Positions 8,788-18,612 are shown, counted from the stretch's first letter. The stretch: DNA of 64,000 nucleotides from Planctobacterium sp965279005 (GCA_965279005.1 CBDIHK010000016.1:29938-93937), one strand, 5' to 3'. Made by a program: numbers and translations. Notes: generated by a model not told the origin, from the letters alone.

Positions 8788-10374
8788 CTAGCTTGGCGTA
8801 ACAATCATTCGCTCCAGGTTATACAATAGATCCGCCTCATCCACTGGCTTGTCCCAGCGGATATGCTTAAACCGCGGGAAGCGCAATGCCACGCCTGATT
8901 TATGGCGTTTGGAGTGGTGCACATCGTCAAAGGCGATCTCTACAACCAGGGATTTGGCTACTTCCCGAACCGGCCCGTATTTGGCGATGGTATTGTTGCG
9001 CACCCAGCGGTCTAGCTTTTTGAGTTCTTCATCGGTAAAGCCCGAATAGGCTTTACCCACCGGCAGGATCTGTTCTTGTTGCCACAAGCCAAAGGTGAAA
9101 TCTGAATAGAATGAAGAACGTTTGCCATGACCCCTCTGGGCGTACATCAAGATAGCATCGATAGTTTTGGGATCCCGTTTCCATTTATACCACTGGCCAC
9201 TTGGCCTACCGGCCATGTAGACAGAATCCAGGCGCTTCAACATGATCCCCTCTACTTCTGAGGCATGTTCGGTTTGAGCTTGGTTACGCAGCTGCGCCAG
9301 GTCCCTGTCATTTCCGAAATCCAGGGTGGGTGACAGGTAAAACCGGCTGTTGTTAATTCGCGCTACTTTTTGTTCCAGCACCTGACGACGCTGGAATAAG
9401 GGGGCAGCAGTACAGTCTTGCCCATCGGCTACCAACACATCGTATAGCATCATTACCGCTGGATATTGGCTTTGCAGCTTTTTGCTGGGCTTTTTCTTGT
9501 TTAAACGCTGCTGCAGCTGGTTAAAACTGCCGATTTTGTCACCATTTCGCACCAGTAGTTCACCATCAAATACCCCCTCGAAGGCAGTCTCTGCCAGCAA
9601 GTCGGGGAAACTGTCGGATATGTCGTCACCGGTTCGGGAAAACAGGGCTTTGCCGTGGGGCATCGAGACTAGTTGCACCCGGATACCATCGTATTTGTAT
9701 TCCGCTTGAAAGGTTTCTGCTGTGATCTTGGCTAAGTCGGCGGCATCTAGCGGGTGCGATAGCATCAATGGCCGAAAAGTGATTTTGCCACTAATGTCGG
9801 GTTTGTCTGCACGGCCTTCCAGCCAGGCAAGCAGTGGGCTATAGGGTGGCTCCAACCCATGCCAAATGGCTTCAATTTCTGCAACGTCAATTTCGCCATA
9901 GTCGGCTAGGATATTTTTCATTTGGCGGCTGGAAATACCAATGCGCAGACCCCGCGTACCTAGCTTGAGCAGCGCCCAGCGCTGGCTGGCGGTCATCCGT
10001 GATAGTAAATCAATGAGTAAGGCCTCAGTTTCTGCCGCGTTGGCAGCCTGGAACTGGGCTACCACATGGCTTAAGCTGGGTAGTGGTTGTTCGGTGTCTA
10101 TTGTTTCTGGCCACAGGTGTGCCACGGTTTCGCTAGTTTCACCTACATAGTCGTAGCACAAATCATATAGCACGGGGTCAACCCGCTCGGTGACCACCTT
10201 TTTGATCAGCGGACGTTTGAATAGATCGAATTTCAATTCACCTGCAATTGCCGCAATCGCCCAGCCCCGATCTGGATCTGGCGCTTGGCGCAGATAATCT
10301 TGAAAAATACGGCTTTTGGCTTTGGTGGCGCTGGTAAAGTAGAGCGCGTCTAGCAGTGCAGCAAATTCCTGCAT
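8788..10374 (-). CDS. ATP-dependent DNA ligase of the ligase-associated DNA damage response set
   Basis: The 528-residue enzyme seals nicks in DNA using ATP. The adenylated lysine sits in EYKYDGIR, matching the KxDGxR nucleotidyltransferase motif, and later motifs include FDGELLV, EGIMLKR and WYKWKRD. The N-terminal alpha-helical DNA-binding domain is present. Its ATG directly follows the stop of the exonuclease gene (TAAATG), so the two are translationally coupled. The four-gene neighbourhood identifies the bacterial ligase family that travels with a helicase, an MBL exonuclease and PdeM. Confidence 0.92.
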   Translation of the reverse strand: MQEFAALLDALYFTSATKAKSRIFQDYLRQAPDPDRGWAIAAIAGELKFDLFKRPLIKKVVTERVDPVLYDLCYDYVGETSETVAHLWPETIDTEQPLPSLSHVVAQFQAANAAETEALLIDLLSRMTASQRWALLKLGTRGLRIGISSRQMKNILADYGEIDVAEIEAIWHGLEPPYSPLLAWLEGRADKPDISGKITFRPLMLSHPLDAADLAKITAETFQAEYKYDGIRVQLVSMPHGKALFSRTGDDISDSFPDLLAETAFEGVFDGELLVRNGDKIGSFNQLQQRLNKKKPSKKLQSQYPAVMMLYDVLVADGQDCTAAPLFQRRQVLEQKVARINNSRFYLSPTLDFGNDRDLAQLRNQAQTEHASEVEGIMLKRLDSVYMAGRPSGQWYKWKRDPKTIDAILMYAQRGHGKRSSFYSDFTFGLWQQEQILPVGKAYSGFTDEELKKLDRWVRNNTIAKYGPVREVAKSLVVEIAFDDVHHSKRHKSGVALRFPRFKHIRWDKPVDEADLLYNLERMIVTPS

Positions 10375-11385
10375 TTAGCTAGCCTCTTCTTCATAGCCCA
10401 CTAGGCTAAGTGGTTTGGCTTTGAAGCCCATGGTTTGTAGTTGGTGCACCAAGGCTTCTTCGCGGCCATGGGTTACCCACACCTCGGGCGCGTTGACCTC
10501 CTGCGCAGTTTGCAGCAGTTCATGCCAGTCACTGTGGTCTGAAATAATCAGTGGCAGTTCTGCCCGGCGCTGTTTGCTGCGCGCACGAATTTGCATCCAA
10601 CCTGAGGCCATGGCCGTCACCACATCTGGTAGTCGCCGCGACCAGCGATCTGCCAAGGCTGAGGGTGGTGCCAACACTATTTCGCCGGCTAACTGTTTAC
10701 GGTCAGTCTCTGGTGTAATGACCTGCCAGTCACCTAAATCGATACCATGTTGCTGGTATAGTTTGCATAGCTGCACTAGTGCACCATGCAAATACAGGGT
10801 GTTGTGGTAGCCCAATTCCCTTAATCCTAGCATCACCCGCTGGCATTTGCCCAGGGCATAGACACCCACTAAATGGCAGCGTTCGGGAAATAGCTGTAAG
10901 GAATGCAGCAGCTTGCTGATTTCATCTTGGATTGGTGGATGTTTAAATACCGGAAGCGCGAAGGTGGCTTCGGTAATAAACACATCACAGGTTTCGGGTT
11001 TAAAAGGCAGGCAGGTAGGGTCTGGCGTGCGCTTATAGTCTCCGGAAATAACTACCTTTTGGCCTTGGTGGGTCAATATGGCCTGGGCACTGCCCAATAT
11101 ATGCCCTGCTGGTTCCAAACGCAGGCTGACCCCGCCATCTAGTGGCAGTTCTTGTCCATAGTCCAATGGGATGCACTCTTGTGCGTGATCTTTACCATAG
11201 CGTACCCGCATGATATCCAATGTTGCCGGTGTTGCTATTACCCGGCCATGCCCTGGCCGTGCGTGGTCAGCATGGCCATGGGTGACGATGCTGGTGGCAA
11301 CCGGCCGCATGGCATCGATGTAGGTATTCGCGGGTGGGCAATAAAGCCCTGAGCGTGTGGGTTGCAGCCATTGTTCTGGTGACAT
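10375..11385 (-). CDS. Ligase-associated MBL-fold DNA exonuclease
   Basis: The 336-residue metallo-beta-lactamase-fold protein has the metal motif THGHADHARPGHG (about 35-47) and later histidines including ISDHSDWHEL. It belongs to the group once named mRNA 3'-end processing factor-like but now known as a DNA exonuclease tied to the ligase system. It is first in a two-gene operon with the ligase. A 121-bp gap separates it from the divergent helicase gene, giving room for a shared bidirectional promoter. Confidence 0.9.
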   Translation of the reverse strand: MSPEQWLQPTRSGLYCPPANTYIDAMRPVATSIVTHGHADHARPGHGRVIATPATLDIMRVRYGKDHAQECIPLDYGQELPLDGGVSLRLEPAGHILGSAQAILTHQGQKVVISGDYKRTPDPTCLPFKPETCDVFITEATFALPVFKHPPIQDEISKLLHSLQLFPERCHLVGVYALGKCQRVMLGLRELGYHNTLYLHGALVQLCKLYQQHGIDLGDWQVITPETDRKQLAGEIVLAPPSALADRWSRRLPDVVTAMASGWMQIRARSKQRRAELPLIISDHSDWHELLQTAQEVNAPEVWVTHGREEALVHQLQTMGFKAKPLSLVGYEEEAS

Positions 11386-11506
11386 GGGAGCTTCTGGACG
11401 TTAAATGCCTCTAATACGCTGATTTGCCCAAATTGGTGCAATCCCTTAGTGAGCTTGCGGGCTAACAATCGCGTATAGAGGTTTTTTGGCGGATGATTAG
11501 GTTGTT

Positions 11507-13957
11507 TTGGCGCTAATTCCTGACAATTTTCAACAGTGGTTTACCCGGCGTGGCTGGACATTACGGCGTTGGCAAAAACAAATGGTGGGCAAGTACCAAA
11601 ATGGCGAATCGACACTGTTGATTGCACCAACCGGAGCCGGCAAGACCCTAGCAGGTTTCCTACCTAGCCTGGTGGATTTGCAGCAAGAACCTATCTCCGG
11701 TTTGCATACTTTGTATATCTCCCCGCTTAAAGCGCTTACCAATGACATTCAGCGCAATTTGGAACAACCTATTGATGACTTGGGTTTATCGGTGACGGTA
11801 GAAAGCCGTACTGGCGATACCCCTTCCCACAAGCGCCAGCGCCAACGGCGCAAGCCGCCCAATATTTTGTTAACTACTCCTGAGTCCTTGATGCTGCTGT
11901 TGTCCTATGCTGACGCCCCGGCAATATTCAGGTCATTACGCAGCGTAGTGGTAGATGAAGCCCATAGCTTTGCCTACAGTAAACGCGGTGATTTCACCAG
12001 TTTGTGTTTAGCCCGGTTGCAGGCCTTGGCTCCAGATATGGTGAGGGTGGGGCTATCCGCCACCGTAGCTGAACCTGAACAGTTGGCACAATGGCTGGGC
12101 ACTACCGGCTCTCCTAGCAGCGTGCTACAGGTAAAAGAACAAGTTAAACCCAAAATTAGGATTTTAAAGTCAAAACAGCGCATCCCATACGGTGGCTTTA
12201 TGGCGAAATACGCCATACCAGAAGTATATCAATTGTTGCAACAGGCTGGCACCAGCCTGGTTTTTGTCAACACCCGGGCCCAGGCCGAGTTGGTGTTCCA
12301 ACAGCTTTGGGAGTGCAATGCCGAAGCACTGCCTATCGCTATTTATCACGGCTCATTAAGCAAGGAGCAACGCCGTAAAACCGAAAGCATGATGGCCAGT
12401 GGCCTGCTACGCGCCATTGTCACCACCTCTGCCTTGGAGTTGGGTATTGATTGGGGCAATGTAGACCAGGTGGTGCAAATCGGCGCACCAAAAGGTATCT
12501 GCCGTTTGTTGCAGCGGATCGGCCGTGCCAACCACAGGATGGATGAACCTAGCCAGGCTGTCCTGGTTCCTGCTAACCGGTTTGAGGCATTGGAATGCAA
12601 TACCGCGATTGCCGCGATAAAACAGGGACGCCTCGATAAAGAAGCCACTTATCCCGGTTCATTGGATATCCTGCCACAGTATATAGTGAACTGCTTGTGT
12701 TCGGCTGCGGCAGCACCGGAAACGATTTACCAGCAGGTAATCAGTGCCCAACCCTATGCTAATACGGATTACCAAACATTCGAACGATTGTGGCAATTTA
12801 GCCAAAATGGCGGTTATGCCCTGCAAGCCTATGAACGCTTCCAGCGGATCCAAGAAGTGGCGGATGGCCAGTTCAAAGTGACTTCAAAGACCGTTATACA
12901 GCGGCACCGGCAAAACATCGGTACTATAGTTGAAGCTGGGCGTTTAAAAGTGAAACGGTTGCGCCGCAGCCATGAAGGCAAGATAGTGGGCGAAGTGGAG
13001 GAGTACTTCGCGCAGCAATTGGTCAAGGGCGATACTTTTTTGTTTGCCGGTGAGGTACTGCGCTTTGAAGGCATTAAAGACATGATGGTGGAAGCGCGTC
13101 CGGTAAAAACTGGGGAACCAAAGATCCCCAGTTATGTGGGTGGGCAATTGCCCTTGTCTACCTTCCTTGCTGACGCCGTGCGTGAACTATTGCAATCACC
13201 ATCCCAGTGGCGCGGCCTGCCAAAATTGGTGAAACACTGGCTAACGTTACAAAGTGAATTTTCCATGTTGCCCAGTAGCGATAGGGTGCTGGTTGAACAT
13301 TTCCCTTACCGCCAAGCCCGGCACACTGTGTTTTATACTTTTGAAGGCCGCAAAGCCAACCAGACCTTGGGCATGTTGGTGACAAAACGCATGGAGAAAA
13401 TGGGGCTTAAGCCTTTGAGTTTTAGCATCACCGACTACGGGTTGAGCGTGCAGTCAATCCATCCGGTGGCGGAGCGTTATGTCAAGGCCCTGTTTGAACC
13501 CGATATTTTGGGTGATGAGCTGGAAGACTGGATGTTGCAGTCGCCTATGTTGAAGCGGTCATTCCGGCGCGTGGCTATGGTCAGTGGCCTCACTGAGCAA
13601 AATTACCACAGCAACCGGCGCAGTATGAAACAAGTGACCTTTTCCACCGACCTTATTTACGATGTATTGCGTGAACACGACCCAGATCATATCTTGCTCC
13701 GGGTGACCCGGGAAGATGCAGAACGCGAACTGCTGGATTTAAACCGTTTGGCGGATATGTTGATCCGTTTTGTGGGCAAAGTCCAGTTCCAGGAACTTGA
13801 ACGGGTGTCCCCGCTAGCCATACCCATTATGTTTGACGCCAGGAGCGAGCAGATCCGGGGCACTGGTGCTGAAGCCTTGCTTCAGCAAGCCAGTTTACAG
13901 GATGAAGCCGACCTATTGATGCAAGAAGTGGAGGATGCACTGCTTGTCGATTCCTAA
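11507..13957 (+). CDS. Ligase-associated DEXH-box (Lhr-type) helicase
   Basis: The 816-residue superfamily 2 helicase contains Walker A APTGAGKT (about 42-49), the DEAH box VVVDEAHSF, the SAT motif VGLSATVA, and motif VI QRIGRANHR. The C-terminal region follows the Lhr-core plan. The start is TTG 11507; the next in-frame ATG would remove the conserved beginning (TLRRWQKQMVG). Members of this group unwind DNA or RNA-DNA duplexes with 3'-5' polarity in DNA repair. The gene overlaps the phosphoesterase gene behind it. Confidence 0.92.
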   Translation: MALIPDNFQQWFTRRGWTLRRWQKQMVGKYQNGESTLLIAPTGAGKTLAGFLPSLVDLQQEPISGLHTLYISPLKALTNDIQRNLEQPIDDLGLSVTVESRTGDTPSHKRQRQRRKPPNILLTTPESLMLLLSYADAPAIFRSLRSVVVDEAHSFAYSKRGDFTSLCLARLQALAPDMVRVGLSATVAEPEQLAQWLGTTGSPSSVLQVKEQVKPKIRILKSKQRIPYGGFMAKYAIPEVYQLLQQAGTSLVFVNTRAQAELVFQQLWECNAEALPIAIYHGSLSKEQRRKTESMMASGLLRAIVTTSALELGIDWGNVDQVVQIGAPKGICRLLQRIGRANHRMDEPSQAVLVPANRFEALECNTAIAAIKQGRLDKEATYPGSLDILPQYIVNCLCSAAAAPETIYQQVISAQPYANTDYQTFERLWQFSQNGGYALQAYERFQRIQEVADGQFKVTSKTVIQRHRQNIGTIVEAGRLKVKRLRRSHEGKIVGEVEEYFAQQLVKGDTFLFAGEVLRFEGIKDMMVEARPVKTGEPKIPSYVGGQLPLSTFLADAVRELLQSPSQWRGLPKLVKHWLTLQSEFSMLPSSDRVLVEHFPYRQARHTVFYTFEGRKANQTLGMLVTKRMEKMGLKPLSFSITDYGLSVQSIHPVAERYVKALFEPDILGDELEDWMLQSPMLKRSFRRVAMVSGLTEQNYHSNRRSMKQVTFSTDLIYDVLREHDPDHILLRVTREDAERELLDLNRLADMLIRFVGKVQFQELERVSPLAIPIMFDARSEQIRGTGAEALLQQASLQDEADLLMQEVEDALLVDS

Positions 13958-14642
13958 ATTATTGTTGTCGCAAGGCATAGCGAAACCGCTGCGATGGCAA
14001 CAGCAAGTCTGGTTGGCGGACGCACGTTACAGCCTATTTTGGCCAAGTGAGCGCTTACTTGTAGTGTCGGATTTGCACTTTGGCAAAGCGCAGGCATTGA
14101 ACTATGCCGGTAATCAGCTCCCCGAGTTGGATAGCCTCACCACGTTGCAGCGGTTAGAAGCGCTCCTGCAAGAATACCAGCCACATACCCTTATCGCGTT
14201 AGGGGATAGTTTCCACAATGAACGGGTCGCCCACGGATTACCGGAAAGGGAGCGCCAGTTATTGTGCAGGCTGTGCCTGTCAGTACCGAACTGGGTTTGG
14301 CTACTGGGCAACCATGATGTGTCATTGCCGCAACATTGGCCTGGCCAGTATCTGCCGGATATTGAAATCAAAGGCATACGTTTTGGCCATGAACCGGGGC
14401 AGGGCAAGCCCGAGGTTATTGGTCATTTCCATCCTAAAACCTCGGTTCGATTGGCTGGGCAAAAGCTAACCGGCAAGGTGTTTATACTCGATGAGCAGCG
14501 ATTGATTATGCCAGCGTTTGGTGCTTTCACCGGCGGTTTGGCGGTTGCGGATCCGGCTATAAGCGGTTTGCTCGCCCCTGCTAACATGCGCCAATTTTTG
14601 TGCTACAACAAAAAAATCTATGCTTTAGACAACAAGGTTTAA
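13935..14642 (+). CDS. pdeM: Ligase-associated metallophosphoesterase (PdeM-type)
   Basis: A calcineurin-like phosphoesterase of about 235 residues shows VVSDLHFGKA, LGDSFHN, GNHD and GHFHP, the standard two-metal site. It overlaps the end of the helicase gene by 23 bases. ATG 13935 has its ribosome site too close; TTG 13944, eight bases after GGAGG, may be the real start. The family is the fourth member of the ligase-associated DNA damage response set and acts as a nuclease or phosphodiesterase. Confidence 0.88.
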   Translation: MHCLSIPKLLLSQGIAKPLRWQQQVWLADARYSLFWPSERLLVVSDLHFGKAQALNYAGNQLPELDSLTTLQRLEALLQEYQPHTLIALGDSFHNERVAHGLPERERQLLCRLCLSVPNWVWLLGNHDVSLPQHWPGQYLPDIEIKGIRFGHEPGQGKPEVIGHFHPKTSVRLAGQKLTGKVFILDEQRLIMPAFGAFTGGLAVADPAISGLLAPANMRQFLCYNKKIYALDNKV

Positions 14643-15076
14643 GGTTGCATTAGCATGTTTAAGGTATTTTTAAGCCGGTGCTGGATGGGCATCACGTTGT
14701 CACTGTTATTAACCAATATGGTGCGCTCAATGATCTGGTCATATTCAGCAAAATCTTCTTGGATCAGTGCTAAGCGGCTTTCATAGATGCTTTGCAGGTA
14801 AGTCATCAAAGCTTCAGCATCTGACAAAGACGCATCAGTAAAGGCGTTTTTGTGTAAGTGACGTTTGATATAGGTACGCCATTCATCGTGGTAGCTGCCT
14901 TCCAGCCGTTCTGGATAAATCCCCAAGTCGTAAATGTCCTGGCGTAAGTTGTTGCCCGGTTTTTCTTGGTCTAGCACCACCCTTAGCAATAGTAGGAATA
15001 TGCTTGATGCGTCCTGTAAGTTAAATGTGTATTCGATTAATTCAGTACGGGTTAGCTTGTGGGCGTTATTGGGCAT
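14639..15076 (-). CDS. Hypothetical helical protein
   Basis: The 145-residue protein is not recognised. It is predicted soluble and largely helical, with a charged C-terminal half (YESRLALIQEDFAEYDQIIER). It is convergent with the phosphoesterase gene, the stops overlapping by four bases, and divergent from the small DUF2805-type gene. Confidence 0.6.
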   Translation of the reverse strand: MPNNAHKLTRTELIEYTFNLQDASSIFLLLLRVVLDQEKPGNNLRQDIYDLGIYPERLEGSYHDEWRTYIKRHLHKNAFTDASLSDAEALMTYLQSIYESRLALIQEDFAEYDQIIERTILVNNSDNVMPIQHRLKNTLNMLMQP

Positions 15077-15202
15077 GGTTTTGCGATGGTCAGCAAATAA
15101 TATCTATTTTATTGCTACGGTGCGTATCACTATTTGGTTTTTTGAACCTAGTTGGTTTGCCGACCGTATTGCAACCTACGTTATCATTGTTGGAACTATT
15201 CA

Positions 15203-15484
15203 GTGCCCCAATCGCCATCTTCCACAGAGCTTGCTCCGGCCGAGCTTTCCCGCGTTATTGAAATGGCCTGGGAGGATCGCACAGCATTTGACAGCATAGA
15301 GCGCCTATATGGGCTTAGCGAAAGTGCCATTATTAAGCTTATGCGCAGCCAACTATCCCATCGCGCGTTTAAAAACTGGCGGCAAAGGGTGTCTGGCCGC
15401 AAAACCAAACATATGGAACTGCGACCCGATGGTATCGACCGCAGCCACTGTCCCAGCCAATACAAGGTCAGGGGAAACAGGTAA
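15203..15484 (+). CDS. DUF2805 / TIGR03643-type small protein
   Basis: The core AELSRVIEMAWEDRTAFDSI, YGLSESAIIKLMRSQL and KNWRQRVSGRKTKH matches a conserved family of about 75-90 residues of unknown function that looks like a small helix-turn-helix protein. GTG 15203 is chosen because it sits just ahead of the conserved part; the frame opens further upstream at TTG 15152 with a cysteine-rich extension that looks non-coding. Stands alone. Confidence 0.75.
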   Translation: MPQSPSSTELAPAELSRVIEMAWEDRTAFDSIERLYGLSESAIIKLMRSQLSHRAFKNWRQRVSGRKTKHMELRPDGIDRSHCPSQYKVRGNR

Positions 15485-15528
15485 GGATTGAGCGGGAAAG
15501 ATCTCCCGCTACGGTGCGGTTTGCACTA

Positions 15529-16620
15529 TTAGGCAGTGGCGCGTTGCTCAGACGCTGAAAGGCTGGCTTTTAGTTCCGGCTTGCCAAATAAATAGCCCTG
15601 CATATAGTCCGGATTAAACTGCATTAGGCATTCTGCCTCTTCCATGGTTTCAATGCCTTCCGCAATGACCTTGATGCCGTTTTCCCTGGCGCCGGCTATC
15701 AGGTGCTTCACTATGCGTTGTTGTGAGTCAGATTGGTGGATGCCGCGCACCAAATCCATATCGATTTTGGCGTAATCAGGCATAAGATCGTTGAGCATGT
15801 TTAGGCTTGCCCAGCCTGAGCCAATATCATCTAAAGCCACTTGGAAACCAGCATTGCGATAGAAAGACAATATGCCTTTGAGGTGCGCCATGTTGTCTAC
15901 CCGGTGTGTTTCAGTAACTTCGAATACCACGTCACTGGCCTTGAGTCCCGCAGCATCAATTGCAGCGGCGGTTGAGCGCAGGCAATAGGCTGGGTCGTAG
16001 ATACTCGCTGGGTTGAAATTGACAAAGACTTTGCTTTTCAAGTTGGCAGCCGCTGCATGTTCAATCGCCGAGCGCCGTGCAATCAGATCCAAAGAAAATA
16101 ACAGGTCTGAATGTGCGGCCACCTTAAAAACATAAGCAGGTGGGATCACTGCATTGCTCTCGTCGCGTATGCGGAACAAGGCTTCATTACCGAAGACCCT
16201 AGGCTGGGTTTGCTGATAGTCTTTGGCATGGATAATCGGTTGGAACCAGGACTCATATTTATTGTTTTCTACTGAGTCCACAATCCACAAGCTTTTATAG
16301 CGGTTAATAAAGACGTCGGCATTGATAATGCGTGCTATCGCTTCATAGCCAATGTCATTGTGGTCGGAAGTAGTTGTCAGCTTAGTGTTAGCGCGTTCGG
16401 GACCATTTAGCTCCCCAAAAAAGGCCATTAAAAAAAGCTCTATTTGGTTTTTGGCTACTGTGACGCTAAGGCAATGGGACTCAAGGATCTCGGCCTCAAA
16501 GCCTAACGATTCGCAGAGTTTTAGCACTTTGCGCTCGGTTTCCATCGTAGGTACAAAAATGTAAAACCGGGTTGTATCGAAGAAATATTTGCTAATTTGT
16601 TCGCAGTCAGCACACCACAT
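15529..16620 (-). CDS. EAL-domain cyclic di-GMP phosphodiesterase
   Basis: The 363-residue protein has an N-terminal region of about 115 residues (including CADC at 3-6) that I do not recognise, followed by a complete EAL domain. Catalytic and metal residues are all visible: NEALFR, VNFNP, EVTETH, LDDIGSG, KIDMDLV, AEGIET and GYLFGKP. It should hydrolyse c-di-GMP to pGpG. No membrane segment is seen, so it is cytosolic. It stands alone with no GGDEF partner in the window. Confidence 0.85.
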   Translation of the reverse strand: MWCADCEQISKYFFDTTRFYIFVPTMETERKVLKLCESLGFEAEILESHCLSVTVAKNQIELFLMAFFGELNGPERANTKLTTTSDHNDIGYEAIARIINADVFINRYKSLWIVDSVENNKYESWFQPIIHAKDYQQTQPRVFGNEALFRIRDESNAVIPPAYVFKVAAHSDLLFSLDLIARRSAIEHAAAANLKSKVFVNFNPASIYDPAYCLRSTAAAIDAAGLKASDVVFEVTETHRVDNMAHLKGILSFYRNAGFQVALDDIGSGWASLNMLNDLMPDYAKIDMDLVRGIHQSDSQQRIVKHLIAGARENGIKVIAEGIETMEEAECLMQFNPDYMQGYLFGKPELKASLSASEQRATA

Positions 16621-16738
16621 AAATTACTACCAGAGTTGCTTCAGACGGCCATTTGTACGCAAATCGGGGCAAAAAGGATTTCGCCAAATTTGCAATGCTG
16701 TGCAACACTTATTAGATAGTTAAATGCTAGCGCCTACT

Positions 16739-17509
16739 ATGTCCCGATTAGCACTTACCTTTTTCTGTTTCCTTGCCTGGCCTGCATTTGGTGGGCAGCA
16801 GCCCATTATTGCCTATGGTGGCACCACGCCTGGCTTGCAGTATTATGTTGATGGCCAGCCGAATGGCCCAGCGACCCAAGTCGTTACGCGATTATTGCAG
16901 GCAACCGGATTGCCTTACGAAATTCGCCTGATGAATTGGGCGCGAGCACACAGGCAACAAAAAGCCGATCCCAATAGTTTGGTGTATTCAATCGCCAGGC
17001 TAGAAAGTAGGGAAAAAGACTATCGTTGGTTACTGCTGTTGGGTCATTTGGACATGCATATTGCACGTCTTAAAAGCCGTCCCGATTTAAGTGCCAATAG
17101 CTTGGTGGAGCTAAAGCAGCGCAATATTGCAGTTATCCGCCATACCAATACCCATGAAACTTTACTCAAAGCAGGATTTGTTAAAGGCCGAGATTTTGCC
17201 GCAGTTGCAACAGCAGAGGAACTGTTAAAACTTGTGAGGGCAGGGATGGTGGACTTTGTCTTTTACGAATCCACGATAACGCCATTGGTACTGGAGAGCT
17301 TTGGTTTATCAAAGGATTTTTTGATACCAACCGAAGTCGAGGTACCAAGTAACAACGAATTGTACTTAGCCGCCCATCCCGATTTTCCCGAAGAGACGGC
17401 GCTGCATATTATCAACACCCACGAACGGCTTTTGGCGGTGGCGTCCTACCGTGCCTTGTTCGAACAAATCTTGCCCCATTCAAAAAATGCAAGTTCCCAG
17501 GAACCCTAG
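16739..17509 (+). CDS. Periplasmic solute-binding-like protein
   Basis: The product of about 256 residues from ATG 16739 has a signal peptide (LALTFFCFLAWPAFG) and then the layout of a type 2 periplasmic binding protein (SBP_bac_3-like): AYGGTTPGLQYYVDG at the front, LVELKQRNIAVIRHTNT in the hinge, and a C-terminal lobe. No transporter genes are nearby, so it may serve a sensor or an orphan uptake system. The ligand is unknown. Confidence 0.65.
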   Translation: MSRLALTFFCFLAWPAFGGQQPIIAYGGTTPGLQYYVDGQPNGPATQVVTRLLQATGLPYEIRLMNWARAHRQQKADPNSLVYSIARLESREKDYRWLLLLGHLDMHIARLKSRPDLSANSLVELKQRNIAVIRHTNTHETLLKAGFVKGRDFAAVATAEELLKLVRAGMVDFVFYESTITPLVLESFGLSKDFLIPTEVEVPSNNELYLAAHPDFPEETALHIINTHERLLAVASYRALFEQILPHSKNASSQEP

Positions 17510-17521
17510 TAGTGTTTGCCA

Positions 17522-18469
17522 TTATTCTACATATTCCATGTAGACATCCGCCCTTTGGTAATGGGAATCGCTGGGGCTGGGTTTATGCTCAAAGCCCATC
17601 TTTTCATATAAACGCAGTGCGGGTGTGAGGCGTTTATTGGATTCTAAAAACAGCAAACTGCCGCCAGACTTTTTATAGCGTTCGATAGCGAATTCCATCA
17701 GCTTTCTACCTACCTTCAAGCCTTGGTAGCGCTCGGTAACCGCCATTTTGGTCAGCTCCACCCGTTTTTGTGCGTCCATCATAAGCGCGACCGTACCAAT
17801 GATTTGGCCTTGGTATTTGGCAAAGTATATGTTGCCGCCTGGCTCAATGATGTATTTCTCTGGATTGGATAAAACCTGGTCGTCGTAAGCTTCCACATAA
17901 AAGTATTTCTCTAGCCACTCGACATTGAGGCGTTTGAAGTCATCCGCGTATTTTGCTTCGAATTCAACTATTTCAATTTGTTCGGCGGTTTTGAGTTTTT
18001 GCCGTGCGGCAATGCGCTGCGACAGGGCAACCGCCTGGTTTTGCTGCTCCAAGCCCTTTACCGCCATTAGAAGTGAGTGCTCACTGGCGCAGAGCATTTC
18101 ATCTAAACAGGTGCGCAGCTCCTGCCAGATAGGCAGTAGTTTTTTAATGAGTTGATGCCCGGTTTGGGTTAAGCCAAGCATACGGCGGCGCTCATCGTTG
18201 GGGTCGGGGGCATTGTGCACATAACCCCAGGTAATCAACTTTTTGCTCATTTGGTTGACGGCGGGGTGGGTAATGCCGAGGGCGTCAGCCAATTGGGTGA
18301 TACCGGCGTCGCCGTGCTCATGCAATAAAAACAACAGCGCGGTGTTGCGCGAGCTCAATTCAATGTTTTGGCTGGCATAGACTTTGTCCACCTCGTCGTA
18401 AAGGCAATCACTGAGCCGTTTTAGCCTAGTGCCCAAGAACAATTCACCTAACTCTTCGATCGTTTTCAT
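17522..18469 (-). CDS. MarR-type regulator fused to GNAT acetyltransferase
   Basis: The 315-residue fusion has an N-terminal winged helix (GITQLADALGITHPAVNQMS, then DERRRMLGLTQTG) and a C-terminal GNAT domain (RYQGLKVGRKLMEFA for acetyl-CoA binding, and ALRLYEKMGFEH). Such fusions are widespread; the acetyltransferase part may sense or modify the ligand that controls DNA binding. A near-perfect inverted repeat lies just upstream (18494-18512) and is a likely autoregulatory site. It ends 13 bases from the convergent binding-protein gene. Confidence 0.9.
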   Translation of the reverse strand: MKTIEELGELFLGTRLKRLSDCLYDEVDKVYASQNIELSSRNTALLFLLHEHGDAGITQLADALGITHPAVNQMSKKLITWGYVHNAPDPNDERRRMLGLTQTGHQLIKKLLPIWQELRTCLDEMLCASEHSLLMAVKGLEQQNQAVALSQRIAARQKLKTAEQIEIVEFEAKYADDFKRLNVEWLEKYFYVEAYDDQVLSNPEKYIIEPGGNIYFAKYQGQIIGTVALMMDAQKRVELTKMAVTERYQGLKVGRKLMEFAIERYKKSGGSLLFLESNKRLTPALRLYEKMGFEHKPSPSDSHYQRADVYMEYVE

Positions 18470-18493
18470 TCGCCTAACCCAGGATTACTGTAA

Positions 18494-18512
18494 TAAGTTA
18501 CGTAATAACTTA
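18494..18512 (-). promoter_or_regulatory. Candidate MarR operator
   Basis: TAAGTTA, 5-base spacer, TAACTTA: a perfect 7-bp inverted repeat 25 bases ahead of the MarR-GNAT start codon, where a repressor could block its own promoter. Assigned by position and symmetry only. Confidence 0.45.
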
Positions 18513-18580
18513 CATAAAATTTTAAAGAATTGCCAAAGGTTTTTTGGATGCCCTTTGTAGCGCGTTGAAAAACCTACAAA

Positions 18581-18612
18581 AAAGGCGCCAGGTAGGTATG
18601 CCTGGCGCCTTT
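18581..18612 (-). terminator. Rho-independent terminator of the SulP gene
   Basis: A 12-bp perfect stem (AAAGGCGCCAGG with CCTGGCGCCTTT) and 8-base loop lie 27 bases past the SulP stop. Read on the minus strand it is followed by a T run. Confidence 0.78.
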
